Positions 22,700-33,105 of a stretch of 64,000 bases of DNA are shown one piece after another. Position numbers and translations under genes: made by a program. Position 1 is the first letter of the stretch, and each line of letters begins with the position of its first letter. The notes below the pieces were generated by a model. It had not been told where the DNA came from. It saw nothing but the letters and a program-made list of their open reading frames with translations, and did not search any database. Source of the DNA: Otatea glauca (taxonomy: Eukaryota > Streptophyta > Magnoliopsida > Poales > Poaceae); contig CM070711.1 of NCBI GenBank assembly GCA_036346275.1, forward strand, positions 50,469,435-50,533,434, in the 5' to 3' direction.

Positions 22700-23760
22700 A
22701 CAATTCATTATTCAAAGAAAATGCTAACAACCATAATCTAAAAAAAACATTAGACATAATCTGTAAAATATGCATTAATTTCTGCTTCTATGTCATCGGC
22801 AGAAGTTTTCTCTTCATTTGCCATAATAATGGCTGCGCAGATCGATGTCCGTGCTATTCGTGAGGATGAGGCAAGTGGGGTATCTACATCCATGGCATCA
22901 TCATTACCGATGTTGGCGAAGTGCGCCTCTGCGGGGGCGTTTTCCTTTGCCTTCTTCCTAGCCTGATATGCGTTGATCGCTTCCTTGGATTCTCGACATA
23001 TCTTCGACCAATGTCCCCAAGTGCCACACTTGAAGTACGTTTGGTTCTGCTGTCCATACGGCTTGGCGTGCGTCTTTTCTTTGTCATCCCTCTTCACGGG
23101 GCTTTGGACTTTCCTTTGGCACGGGTCTCTCTTTCCACCCGCTTGCCCTTCTTTCTATGAGTGGGCTTTCTCACCTTGTAGCTATTGGCATTGACTTACG
23201 TGCGCTGCCTCGTCCAAGTGGTGCGAGACATAGTTCTTGCGTAGAACATCGTCTTGCGATTCCGAACTTGCATTACATCAATCGATTCGCTATACTCCTT
23301 GTATGCGCCCCGACGATAGTCTGCGTGCACTGGATAGCATTAGGGTGGAAGGTAGAGAGTTTTCTCAATCTTCTCTTCATCGGTGATCTTCTCGCCACAT
23401 AGAGAGAGATTGGTACAAATTCGTGCAAGGCGTAATTGTACTCGCCATCGCTCAAGTCGCAAACCTCAGCGTACCCAATCTTGCGTGCTTGGGGCAAGAT
23501 GGTGTACTTGAGCTTTTGAACCGCTCAAGTGCGGTCAAAGCTCAAGTGCACTCTCTTCACCATATATTCATTCTTTAGAGTGGTCGAGAGGTGGTGCTCG
23601 AGAAAATGCAGAGCTTGATCGCTCGCCAAGAAGAGGTTTTGCGTCCGCGAGGACCCTAGACCAATCGTTGAACGGAGCTTCTTGCCCCCAAGAACAATCT
23701 TTACGTCCGATGCCCAAGTGAGGTAGTTCGACGACTGCGGGGCCGTTCTTCAAACTCACG
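22700..23760 (-). pseudogene. Copia A gag remnants
   Basis: The frame 22750-23097 encodes a nucleocapsid zinc knuckle read as TYFKCGTWGHWSKICRES. The CX2CX4HX4C pattern lacks its first cysteine, which is replaced by tyrosine. The linker to protease (NAPAEAHFANIGNDDAMDVD) follows. Upstream gag toward 23760 is shattered by stops. The missing cysteine would weaken RNA binding even if the frame were open. Confidence 0.75.
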
Positions 23761-24099
23761 ATTCACAATGCCGGACATCCGCATGATTTCAAAATTCGGT
23801 TTAGATTCTGCGTGTGTCGATAGAATATGGTTGCATAAAGCATAAAGTGCAGAAAAAAAAATACATATGCATTGCATTATATAAAATAGAGCAATGAATT
23901 CAAAATTCATAAAGAATATTCATAAAACAGAGAAATAGAGCAAGAAAAATTAAAAACAGAGCCAAAAAAAATCTTCTCGATTTTCTGGCAATTTTTCAAA
24001 ATTTTCTGCAATTTTTTTTCTCTTTTTTTTTCTTTTCTTTTTCTTTCTCCTTTTTTTTTTCGGCCGAGCGGCCAACTAGGCCGCGCCCCTCCTGGCCCA

Positions 24100-24575
24100 T
24101 TAGCGCGCGCGGCTAGGGTTTCCCCTAGCCGCCGCAGCCTGCCGCCATCGCCCCCTTTTTCCTTTTTTTTTCACGCGCCTTCTTCTTTTCTTCCCGTGCG
24201 TTCCCCATTTGCGCCCGCGCCGCCACTCCACTTCTTCCTCGCGCCCACGCCGTCTCCACCTTCTGGCGCTTCCTCCGACTTCCTCTTGCGCCGACCCAAC
24301 CCGAGACATGTTTTCTTCGCGCGCACCGCCGCTTCCTTGCGATGCCCTGTACGCCTGCGCCGCTTCTGCGCTTCGGGCGCATGCCGGGGAACGAGCGGCG
24401 GATGCAAAAAAAAGGGCTCTTCCTGAGCCGATTACATATGAGTCGCTTGCTGCGATCGTAGTAATCTTTCCAGCGTTCTTCGTGATCAACTGGAAATACT
24501 TAGACTCTCTTAAGATGGTATTTGTTGTGCCACTATCAACAATGCATATCTCTTCCATTTGGGCGCTACACGATT
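24100..24575 (-). other. Duplicated protease start fused to GC-rich DNA in the 5' part of Copia A
   Basis: Positions 24416-24575 repeat 22410-22570 almost base for base (minus strand MEEICIVDSGTTNTILRESK). On the minus strand this copy precedes gag instead of following it, and after about 48 codons runs into a GC-rich, Arg/Gly-rich frame (24100-24415) with no retroelement similarity. The GC-rich part is either the native leader of this family or captured host DNA. The duplicated part is out of its normal order. Confidence 0.8.
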
Positions 24576-24627
24576 TCTTTTCTCACCTTTTCAATCTGAT
24601 CTCCGGTAGAGCTTCGTGCTGATAACG

Positions 24628-24853
24628 TGTTAAGGAACCTCGCTATCGAATAGTCCGGGGTTCCCAATGATCCAATTAGAGAATGTAAAGAGAGAGAGAC
24701 ACGTGTTTAGGGAGAGCAATAGCGGAAATTCTTTATTGCTAATGATTTCTGGTACATAGGGGGGGACCCTCCTCCTCCTTTTATAGCGCTCTCCTAAGGT
24801 TTAGGCTTAAGGGATCAGCATGGGCCTTCATAGGCCTTTAGGGTTTCCCAACA
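24628..24853 (-). repeat. 5' LTR of Copia A
   Basis: This 226-bp terminal repeat is the partner of 18514-18728. Relative to that copy it has an extra CATAGGCCTT-type duplication near the end and other short indels. It is followed by the 5-bp target duplication GGAAC. Confidence 0.92.
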
Positions 24854-24924
24854 GGAACTTCCAGAAATTTTATTAGGCAGATCTGATCTGATCTGATCTG
24901 TATACATAACATTGGTGGTAGTGG

Positions 24925-25304
24925 CAGGGTTAACAAAACCGAATTTCGAAATTCGCTTCGAAATTTGTGGTACGAAAACCGCAAAAACCGCCCAAAAATC
25001 GTCAAAAACCGAAGGGTTAGTAAATCAAATTTTTCTGAAAAATTCCAAAAAAATTAGAAAAACCGCGGTTTTTTGCGAAAAACCGCTGCCAACCGGATGT
25101 TCATCGCAAAACGGTTTTTGTGAGCGGTTTTTGGCGAAAAACCGCGGTTTTTGACGAAAAACCGAGCACATAAAATTTTTCAAAATTTTTAAATTTTTTA
25201 AATTTTTTTTTGAATGGACCGGTTTACTGAACGGTTTTGATTTGAACTCATATACGCTCGAAACCGCGGTTTTGAGTAAGTTTTCGTCGGTTTTGTGAAC
25301 CCTG
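24925..25304. mobile_element. Non-autonomous hAT-type MITE (same family as 3411-3722)
   Basis: The ends CAGGGTTAACAAAACCG and CGGTTTTGTGAACCCTG form terminal inverted repeats. The perfect 8-bp duplication GGTAGTGG flanks the element (24917-24924, 25305-25312). The interior is dense in GAAAAACCGCGGTTTTT words that can fold on themselves. It has no coding capacity. Confidence 0.85.
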
Positions 25305-25366
25305 GGTAGTGGTAGCATTTTCGTTTGTGCAAGAATAGTGGACTTCACATGATCTAATCCTAGGAA

Positions 25367-27415
25367 CAAGGTTCCAAATCTCATCGAAATTCGGCGAAGT
25401 TTCGGATTTCGGACCACCCTGAAATCTAAAGTACCGTCCGGAAAAAGTTAAAAAATTCGAAATTGCTATAGTAACCCAAATATCGGTTTTTCTCGACGAA
25501 ATTTCGCCGAATTTTTATGTTTTTTTGGCCGGTTTTGAACCTTTTAGGGGCGGATTTGACCGGATTTTGTCCAATAACCCTTAGGAAAGTCATCTCCTAT
25601 GAAAATTTGTTGAAAAACCGAATTTTTTAGACATTTTAAAATTTTGGCAGAAACACTGTCAGATTTTTATAAAATTGTACAAGCTTGATAATAATCTGAA
25701 CATTTTATGGTACTATCCTTAGTAGTTTAGGATCATACATCAAAAATTTCAAAATAATTTAACTTCAGTTGTTATCTTTAAAAAAATCAAAAACAGAATA
25801 AACATAATTGGGACAGTTACATTGTCAGAATTTTATAAATTTTCTTGAGTGTGATTATGATCTAATTTTTTTTGAGAGATTAATAATTGACTCAGTACCA
25901 TTAGGGGTGGGCATTTTTAAACCGAAACCGAATTACCGAACCGAACCGAATTAACCGATTATTTCGGTTTATTCGGTTTTCGGTTTTCGGTTCGGTTTTC
26001 GGTGTTCGGTTCGGTTTTTGACTTCCAAAAACCGAAATAACCGAATAACCGAATAGCCCATATACAATACCACTTTTATAATATTCTTCCTAAAATTACT
26101 AAACAATTCTCATATTCTAATACATTTATGTATATGTTTGGCATATTCACATGTTCTATTATACTTATATTGTAATAATCTATGAATATTGTGTAGGTTT
26201 AACCCTACTCTATGTTGCGATATGAGAAAGACTAAATCTAATCTATCTAGTGTTTATTCATATTTCGGTTAATCGAAAAACCGAATTAACCGAACCGAAA
26301 TATTTCGGTTAATTCGGTTCGGTTTTTTATTTTGGTATGAGAAATTCGGTTGCTAGTTTCCAAAAACCGAATTATTTTAAAACCAAAAAAACCGAACCGA
26401 TCAAATCGAAAAAACCGAATGCCCACCCCTAAGTACCATTATATAAATTTTTTTAAAAAAATCAACTTTGTTTGTTTGGTCAATCAAATCTATGTAAGCA
26501 TTGAACTTCGTTTGTTATATTATATTTCAAAAATAAAAAAGAAAAGAACATAAATGGTACTGTGCCTTGTAAGACTTTTATAAATTCACTGGAGTGTGAT
26601 CATGATTCAAAAATTTTATGAGATATTAAGAACTTCCTTATCACCATTCTGTAAAATTTTCAAAAATTTTAAACTTTTTTTTATTGATAAAGAAAATCTA
26701 TGTATTGATCATCAGACTTTTATCAGGATGTAGCACTGTCTGAATTTTTAAAAATTATTTGAGAATTATCATCATATAAAAATTTTAAATAAACATTAAT
26801 ATTACATCAGGACCATTCACAAAAAATTTTAAAAAGTTTTTAACATGGTTTAGATAATTTTTCATTTTGTTCAAGTTTGCTGGTAAGCCTTTTAACAGGG
26901 CAGTAGTACTGTTCGAATTTTTAAAAATTCATACAGTTTGATCATCATCTGAAAATTTTATGAGAGCATTAGAGATACATCATAACCATGAAAAAAAAAT
27001 CAAATGTTTATAACGTGGTTTGAACCATTTTGCATTCGGTTCAAAATTTCTGGTCAGCGGTTTTTCAAGACAGCAGCAATGTTTGAATTTTTAAAAATTC
27101 CACAGACTTCAGAATAATCTTAATTTTTTATGAAAATATCATCAATGTGTCAGGGATCTTCAAAAAAAATTCAAATTTTTTCGACATCGTTTGACCCACT
27201 TTTTTCCATTGCAAAAAGACCAAAATTTCGGGTATTTCACCCGAAATTTCGGTATTTTTCAGCGAATTTCGTTTTTTCTCGGTACAAAACAAACTGGATT
27301 TGAATTTTTGTTTTTTAATTTCGAACGAGATTTATCCGAAATACCCGAATTTCACCAAAATTTTGGAATCCGATCAGGAGCAGTATTTTATCCGAAAACG
27401 AAATTTGAATCCTTG
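25367..27415. mobile_element. hAT-like non-autonomous element, about 1.5 kb, with a nested insertion
   Basis: The left end CAAGGTTCCAAATCTC pairs with the right end GAAATTTGAATCCTTG. The flanks CCTAGGAA and CCTATGAA form an 8-bp duplication with one mismatch. The interior is AT-rich and made of degenerate paragraphs repeating TTTTTAAAAATTC, then a CACTGTC/GTAGTACTG-type word. Without the nested element at 25902-26431 its length is about 1511 bp. A second, inverted copy forms 42183-52636. No transposase frame is visible. Confidence 0.75.
25902..26431. mobile_element. hAT-type MITE nested in 25367-27415
   Basis: It begins TAGGGGTGGGCATT and ends AATGCCCACCCCTA, perfect terminal inverted repeats. 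The 8-bp duplication AGTACCAT flanks it (25894-25901, 26432-26439). The interior is a series of CCGAA/TTCGG words. A truncated relative lies at 520-687. Confidence 0.85.
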
Positions 27416-27423
27416 CCTATGAA

Positions 27424-28579
27424 AGGGTTCCTTTGCAGCTTCGACGAGGGATGTATCTTGAGCGGTTCTTACCTGACCGGAAGTTCTATTGAGGTAGCTA
27501 ACGGTATAGATCGCCCAACAGTGCTAAGATATAGTATTTTTTATAGTTTCAAAAGTCGGCACAGTATTTTTTAAACAGTACTTCAAAAGACCTGACCATG
27601 TCGCTTTTTCATGCGACGGTCCACATATAACTGCTAGAAGTCGGTTTTCAGCCAGGAGAACGGATCCCCATGAAGTTCATATCTATCTGTCAAAGCTAAA
27701 ATGAAGGAATCCGGATATCTGTTTTTCTTCTCTCTTGATTTGTAGGCTATAGCACAGTGGTGCTCTTTTGGTTGTAATACCTATCCAAAGGTTCACGGGC
27801 TCATGGTCCAAAACTGCTGCTATACTGTTTTCACTCTTTCCTCCAATTCATTTCAGAGCTTTTTCCCTTTTTTTTTAAAAAAAACTTCTAAAGTTATAGT
27901 TATTACTACTACTACATTAGATCTCTTTCTCTAATCATGGTAATCATTTCTAACTGACTATCCTCTGAAAAATTACTGAACTTCACCTGGTACTCATTTC
28001 TGACTATTTTCTAAAGAGATGAGAACTCTCTGCTTGCATCTAATCAAATATTGTCAAATGGATCATCTCAAGCCCGATGTTACAACTCATGTGTGATCTG
28101 TGTCCATATAGCTGAGAAAATGAAAGGACCGTCGTATGACTACAGAAGACGGTAGGTTGTAAACTCAAGAGTCTAACAAGTAAAATGAAGTGCTATTTTT
28201 CGATATATTAAATTCAATATGGACCATTCATTTCTTCGATCTAATGTATGATATTAGCTAGTATTTATTTATAATTCCTTCGATAGTAGAATAGTAGTAC
28301 CCTCAATAATTTAATAGTTTGATTTAATTTCTACTACTCGTCATATTCTATTAGTGCTGTAAAATTTCTCACAAAGAAATCATCTGTTCTCGTCAACAAT
28401 GTCGATACATATATAACGTAACACGGTGATAATAATCGCTGGCAATAGTACAAAGTTCAGACACGACCAACCCCGTTTCATTGCAAACAAATTCTGGAAG
28501 AAGCAAATTCGACACAACACGATACAACTCCTCCCAAGCCTGTAGTGTGGAGAGTGGACGTAGAAACACCATGGAACAC
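27424..28579. other. Gene-free AT-rich stretch
   Basis: I see no supported gene. The segment contains ordinary AT-rich DNA and lies downstream (minus-strand sense) of the broken BAHD copy. Part of 28400-28580 may be the old 3' region of that gene. Confidence 0.4.
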
Positions 28580-28945
28580 CACCTCCACGAAAGCTTCTGC
28601 AACTCCTCGCGGGACATAGCCGAGTGCTGCTCCTCCACGCACTGCAGTTGCAGCACCGGCTGACCAGCCTGACGCCCTGCTTCGGGCTGGGTGGCTTCAG
28701 GTAGACGACGACGGACGGCACGATGCTCACATCGTCATGCAGGGTGAGCACGTACGTAGCTCGGCTCGCCGAACCCGTAGTCCACCTCGGTGAAGCCGAT
28801 CGACGTACGTGGCTCCAGTCAGTGACGACCAGCGTGCCGTAATCCAGCGACTCGTTGTGGTGGTTCTCCTTGGCACCGGCGCTCATCCGGTCGAGGAACC
28901 TTGTCGACAGCGCATCCTTCCTTGGCTTCCCTGATCGCCGCCACG
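28580..28945 (-). pseudogene. 3' part of a second BAHD acyltransferase gene
   Basis: The minus strand encodes, over more than one frame, MSAGAKENHHNESLDYGTLV, VVTDWSHV, then TYVLTLHDDVSIVPSVVVYL and KPPSPKQGVRLV. These match the intact gene's MRGGAKDDHYNVPLDYGTV, VFTLNDDVNIVASVIYL and PPAPKRGIRLM. The DYGFG block is frameshifted and the final VEEQHSAMSREEL is in another frame from the core. Only the last third of exon 2 is present; the HXXXD half is absent. The remaining recognised piece (end of exon 1) is at 38119-38210. Confidence 0.85.
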
Positions 28946-29747
28946 GATTCACCCTCAGGGCGACGCGTTCGCTAGCACGCACGGCATCTGCGGCCAGCAG
29001 GGCGAGGATTTGTGTGCAGGAGGTGGTGGCCTCCAAGTCAACTGGAAGGGAGGCGCGCGCGGCCATTTCGGCCGTCGCGGCGTCAGCCATGGGAGAGGTC
29101 TACGAGGTGGCGGCGGAGAGGCCTTTGCACCCATGCCACAGGGGCTGCTGGACACAGCCCCTTGCTTGCCTTAGGCGAGGGCAGATGCAGGGTGAGAGAA
29201 TGCTCTGTCTGCCTCTACTAGCAGAGGCAAGAACGCTGACTTGCTGAGGTGCTCAGGTTGTTGCTAGATCATGCCATGTCCCGTAGGTGTGTTCTGACAA
29301 ATTGCCTGGACGAGGAGTCCAGGGAGGAAGGAATGAATGGTGTGGCTGTTGTGGACTGGCGGGAACATATTTGGAGGTCACCAGCAGCAACAATAGCTGC
29401 CGGCGACGATGAATTGGACAGCGGCAGCATCTTCCATGGAAGAGGTGAGAGTGTGTCTGTGTGTGCATGCAATGGGGGAGTACGAGACAGATAGAGGGGA
29501 TTGTAATATTTATTTGTTGAGCAAGAGGTAAAGTGTACATGTCGATGTCCAATTGTCCATGGTGGTGAAATTTTAAATGTTATTGCCTATGGTGGTAAAA
29601 CCATCTCCTAAACGAGAAGAATGCCTCTGCCGTACCCACAAGAATGGGTTGGCGGGATCCTAGGGAAGCGCGGGGAGATGGCTATGTGGGCAGAGACACA
29701 CGGTGGTGCGCTGGAACGACCGGCAGCAGCTAGGGGAAGGAATAAGG
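28946..29747. other. GC-rich stretch without a recognisable gene
   Basis: Several frames up to 130 codons overlap each other on both strands here, as expected from GC-rich DNA. None has a family I recognise, and none continues the BAHD exon upstream of 28945. The segment ends at the left LTR of Copia B. Confidence 0.35.
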
Positions 29748-30829
29748 TGTTGAAATTATATGGGCTTAGCCCATTTAAATGAAAATCCAATAAATCTCAA
29801 AGGTCTATTCTCGAAGAGAGAGGAGTGGGATGTCTTTAGTATCATATTGCTTGTGGAGGTGGAGAGAGACCTACTTAAATATGGAGTTGGTTCTCTCCCT
29901 ATTACACATGGTAATAGGGGGAAGAGAAAAAACCCACACGGGCGCTCGCTCGCTCGCTCGCTCGCCTCGCTGGGCTTGGGCGGGCGGCACCTGCGTGAAT
30001 GGTCCGTCGAAATCGGACCGGATGCCTTGCGCAGAAGCAACTTCCTTTTGCAGTTTTATCTTTTGCTACTCGGGATCAGTTCAAGATACAGAGATAAAAT
30101 CGTGTTGGTTTCGGATCCAAACTGCGAAACGCTTTTTCCGTCTCTATATATACTGGCCAAATCGGACCGGATGCCTTGCGCAGACGCAACTTCCTTTTGC
30201 GGTTTTATCTTTTGCTACTCGGGATCAGTTCAAGATATAGAGATAAAATCGTGTTGGTTTCGGATCCAAACTGCGAAACGTGTTTTCCGTCTCTATATAT
30301 ACTGGCCAAGTCTATGAGCAAAACAACAGATCTATACACGAGCTTTTGCCTTCTTCCAGTATTGCACCGCCACCGTAATCCGCCTCATCCCGCTACGTCG
30401 GTGTGCACCGGCGAACGGGAGAGCCGATCTCCGGAATCTCTCGTCTTTGCGATCCTGCACCGGGAGAAGGCGAATAAGGTTTTTGGGAAGCGCTTTGCGC
30501 GATTGCTCACGATCGTCATCACGGCTCGTCTACCAGTACGCTCGGGCGCCATTGTTCGTCGTCGACGCGCTCGGTGCCAACACGTTCTCGTCATCAACAA
30601 CGTACCATCTACATCGTCTATTGCTTTCTCTACAGTAGATCAGTACGTGAGAATCATGTTTAATCTGTTGCTTTTTTTACTCCTGAGTATAGTAGATCTA
30701 TTCATGTGTAGCTTTGTGATATGCATGTGTAGATTATATTCTCACAATATGATCATGTTAGTCAATCTGTTCATGTTCATGTTTTATCTCGGAATTTATA
30801 TAAACCTGAAAGTGCTAATTATTCCAACA
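29748..30829 (+). repeat. 5' LTR of Copia B, with an internal 149-bp tandem duplication
   Basis: This LTR is 1082 bp against 952 bp for its partner. The excess is a tandem duplication: unit 30011-30159 is repeated at 30160-30308, each starting AATCGGACCGGATGCCTTG and ending in the TATA-like CTCTATATATACTGG. The LTR therefore carries two copies of its probable core promoter. Confidence 0.9.
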
Positions 30830-30865
30830 ATCCAAAAACCTTATATTAGGCACTTTGGTTTGACG

Positions 30866-31730
30866 ATGGCTGGATTTACCGATGCACTGAGGCCGGATAA
30901 ATTTACCGGTGTGCACTTCAAGAGATGGCAGGTTAAAGTCAATCTGTGGCTTACTGCCTTGAACGTGATCCGGGTGTCTAGTGGCGCACTGAGGGGACCT
31001 TACTCTGAACAGAGAAAGCGTTCTCGAAGCCACTACACTCTTTGTGGGATGCGTTTTGAGTGTTCTTGCTGATCGTCTATGTGATGTGTATATGCACATA
31101 AGAGACGCTAAGGAATTGTGGGATGCGCTGAATGCTAAATTCGTGCATCGATGTTGTGATGAATCAGATATTATGGAGCAGTTCCATGACTACAAGATGG
31201 CTGACAACCGTTCTGTAGTAGAACAAGCTCATGAGATACAATGCATTGTAAAAGAACTCGACCTCGTTAAGTGTTCCTTACCTGACAAGTTTATGGCTGG
31301 GTGCATGATTGCAAAATTACGTTCGTCATGGAGGAGTTTCGCCATTGTTCTCAAACACAAGAGACAAGAGATCTCTGTTGAGAGTCTCATTGCTTCTCTT
31401 GATGTTGAGGAGAAAGCTCGGGTTAAGGATGGACCTAACAAAGGGGCTAAGGGACATTCTAGCGCTAATATGGTGCAGAAGCATCCTCACTTCAAGAACA
31501 AAGGGAACAACAAGGCCAATAAAACCACCAATTTCAAGAAGAAGAAGATGAAGAACCCTAAGGAGGAGCCTTGCTATGTGTGCGGTGAACTTGGACATTG
31601 GGCTGCCCAGTGTGCAAATCGCAAAGGCAAAAAGGCTCATAAGGGGCAGAATCCAAAGTCTACCAACATGGTCATCAATGACACTGGAGATGCATCTGGA
31701 GGGTATGGTATTGTACCTGCTGTCTTTTAA
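30866..31730 (+). pseudogene. Copia B gag
   Basis: The reading frame starts MAGFTDALRPDKFTGVHFK and WQVKVNLWLT, the usual start of Copia gag. It breaks near 31000, and resumes at 31044 with LADRLCDVYMHIRDAKELWD. It ends past an intact zinc knuckle, CYVCGELGHWAAQC (CX2CX4HX4C). An in-frame TAA at 31728-31730 separates it from the protease, which continues in the same frame. Gag would form the particle and bind RNA; this copy cannot make a full-length product. Confidence 0.85.
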
Positions 31731-33105
31731 GAGAGTCAATCTACCAATTGGTGGATTGATACTGGAGCTAATGTGCATGTGTGTGCTGATATCACGTTGT
31801 TTTCTTCTTATCAGGTCACTACGAATTCCTCCGTCCTAATGGGGAATGGGTCGCATGCTTCAGTTCATGGAGTTGGCACGGTGGATCTGAAGTTTACTTC
31901 GGGCAAGATCGTGCAACTAAGGAACATGCAACATGTTGTTTCTATTCACAAGAACCTAGTGAGCGGTATTTAGAGATGGGTTTAGAGTGGTATTTGAGTC
32001 CAATAAAGTAGTTGTGTCCAAACGTGGATTGTTTATTGGTAAAGGCTATGAGTGCGGAGGCTTGTTCCGTCTTTCTCTTTCTGATTTATGTGATAATACA
32101 GTGAATCATATTTGTGGCAATTCTAATGGAGATGAGGCCAGTGTGTGGCACTCACGTTTATGTCATTTAAATTTTGGTTCAATGTTTCGGTTATCCAGTA
32201 TGAGTTTAATTCCAAAACTATCCATTGCCAAATGTTCTAAGTGCCAAAGTTGTGTACAAACTAAGCAACCTCAAAAGCCTCACAAGGCAGCCGAGGAGAG
32301 AAATTTGGCACCTCTAGAACTCATACATTCAGATCTTTGTGAAATGAATGGTGTGTTGACAAAGGGTGGAAAGAGATATTTCATGACGTTGATTGATGAT
32401 GCTTCTAGATTTTGCTATGTTTACCTATTGAAATCTAAGGATGAGGCTCTAGAGTACTTTAAGATCTATACGGCAGAAGTTGAAAATCAACTTGAAAGAA
32501 AGATCAAAAGACTTAGGTCAGATCGTGGTGGAGAGTATTTCTCTAATGAGTTCGACTTATTCTGTGCGGAACTTGGGATTATACATGAGAGAACGCCTCT
32601 CTATTCACCCCAATCAAACGGGGTTGCTGAAAGAAAGAATCGCACGTTGACTGACTTGGTGAATGCCATGTTAGACACTGCGGGTTTATCTAAGGCATGG
32701 TGGGGGGAGGCTTTATTGACTTCATATCATGTTCTAAATAAAGTTCCAATAAAGAATAAGGAGAAAACCCTATATAAGGAATGGGTTGGGAAAAAACCAT
32801 CACTTTCTTATTTGCACACTTGGGGGTGCTTGGCGAAAGTCAATGTACCGATAACTAAGAAACACAAACTTGGGCCTAAAACTGTGGATTGCGTATTTCT
32901 TGGATATGCTCATCGGAGCATAGCTTATAGATTCTTAGTAGTAAAATCAGAGGTATCCGACATGTTTGTCGATACGATTATGGAGTCTCGTGATGCAACA
33001 TTCTTTGATAATATATTTCCTATGAAGGATTTACATAGCATGTCTAGAATAAATTTTGAGATAGTTCCTGAACCTACTGAATCTCTTGAACACTTACCTG
33101 AGTAA
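31731..33105 (+). pseudogene. Copia B protease and integrase
   Basis: The protease start STNWWIDTGANVHVC (DTG active site) reads to a stop at 31972. A frameshift follows and the frame reopens at 31987. It then carries the pre-integrase zinc segment (SVWHSRLCHLNFG and CSKCQSC) and an integrase core with the three acidic residues in LIHSDLCE, LRSDRGGEYFS and NGVAERKNRTL. The block GCLAKVNVPITKKHKLGPK follows. The frame ends at TAA 33103-33105. The integrase core itself is unusually well preserved. Confidence 0.87.

Larger units (their letters stand above)
18514..24853 (-). mobile_element. Copia LTR retrotransposon A (transcribed on the minus strand), degenerate
   Basis: Two LTRs (18514-18728 and 24628-24853), each running TGTTAAGG to CCCAACA on the + strand, bound the element. 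The 5-bp target duplication GGAAC flanks it (18509-18513, 24854-24858). On the minus strand the order is LTR, a region beginning TTATCAGCACGAAG (candidate primer site next to the LTR), gag, protease, integrase, reverse transcriptase, RNase H, LTR: the Copia order. A purine tract (CCAAGGGGGAG on the minus strand) precedes the 3' LTR. All coding parts are interrupted by stops and frameshifts, so it is not autonomous. Confidence 0.92.

Noticed and set aside
24880..24902. Repeated GATCT near 24885.
   Set aside because: A four-unit microsatellite outside any gene; no further significance.
30176..31072. A 298-codon frame starting in the 5' LTR of Copia B and running into gag.
   Set aside because: Most of it translates LTR sequence; only the part from 30866 matches gag, whose own methionine gives a better start.
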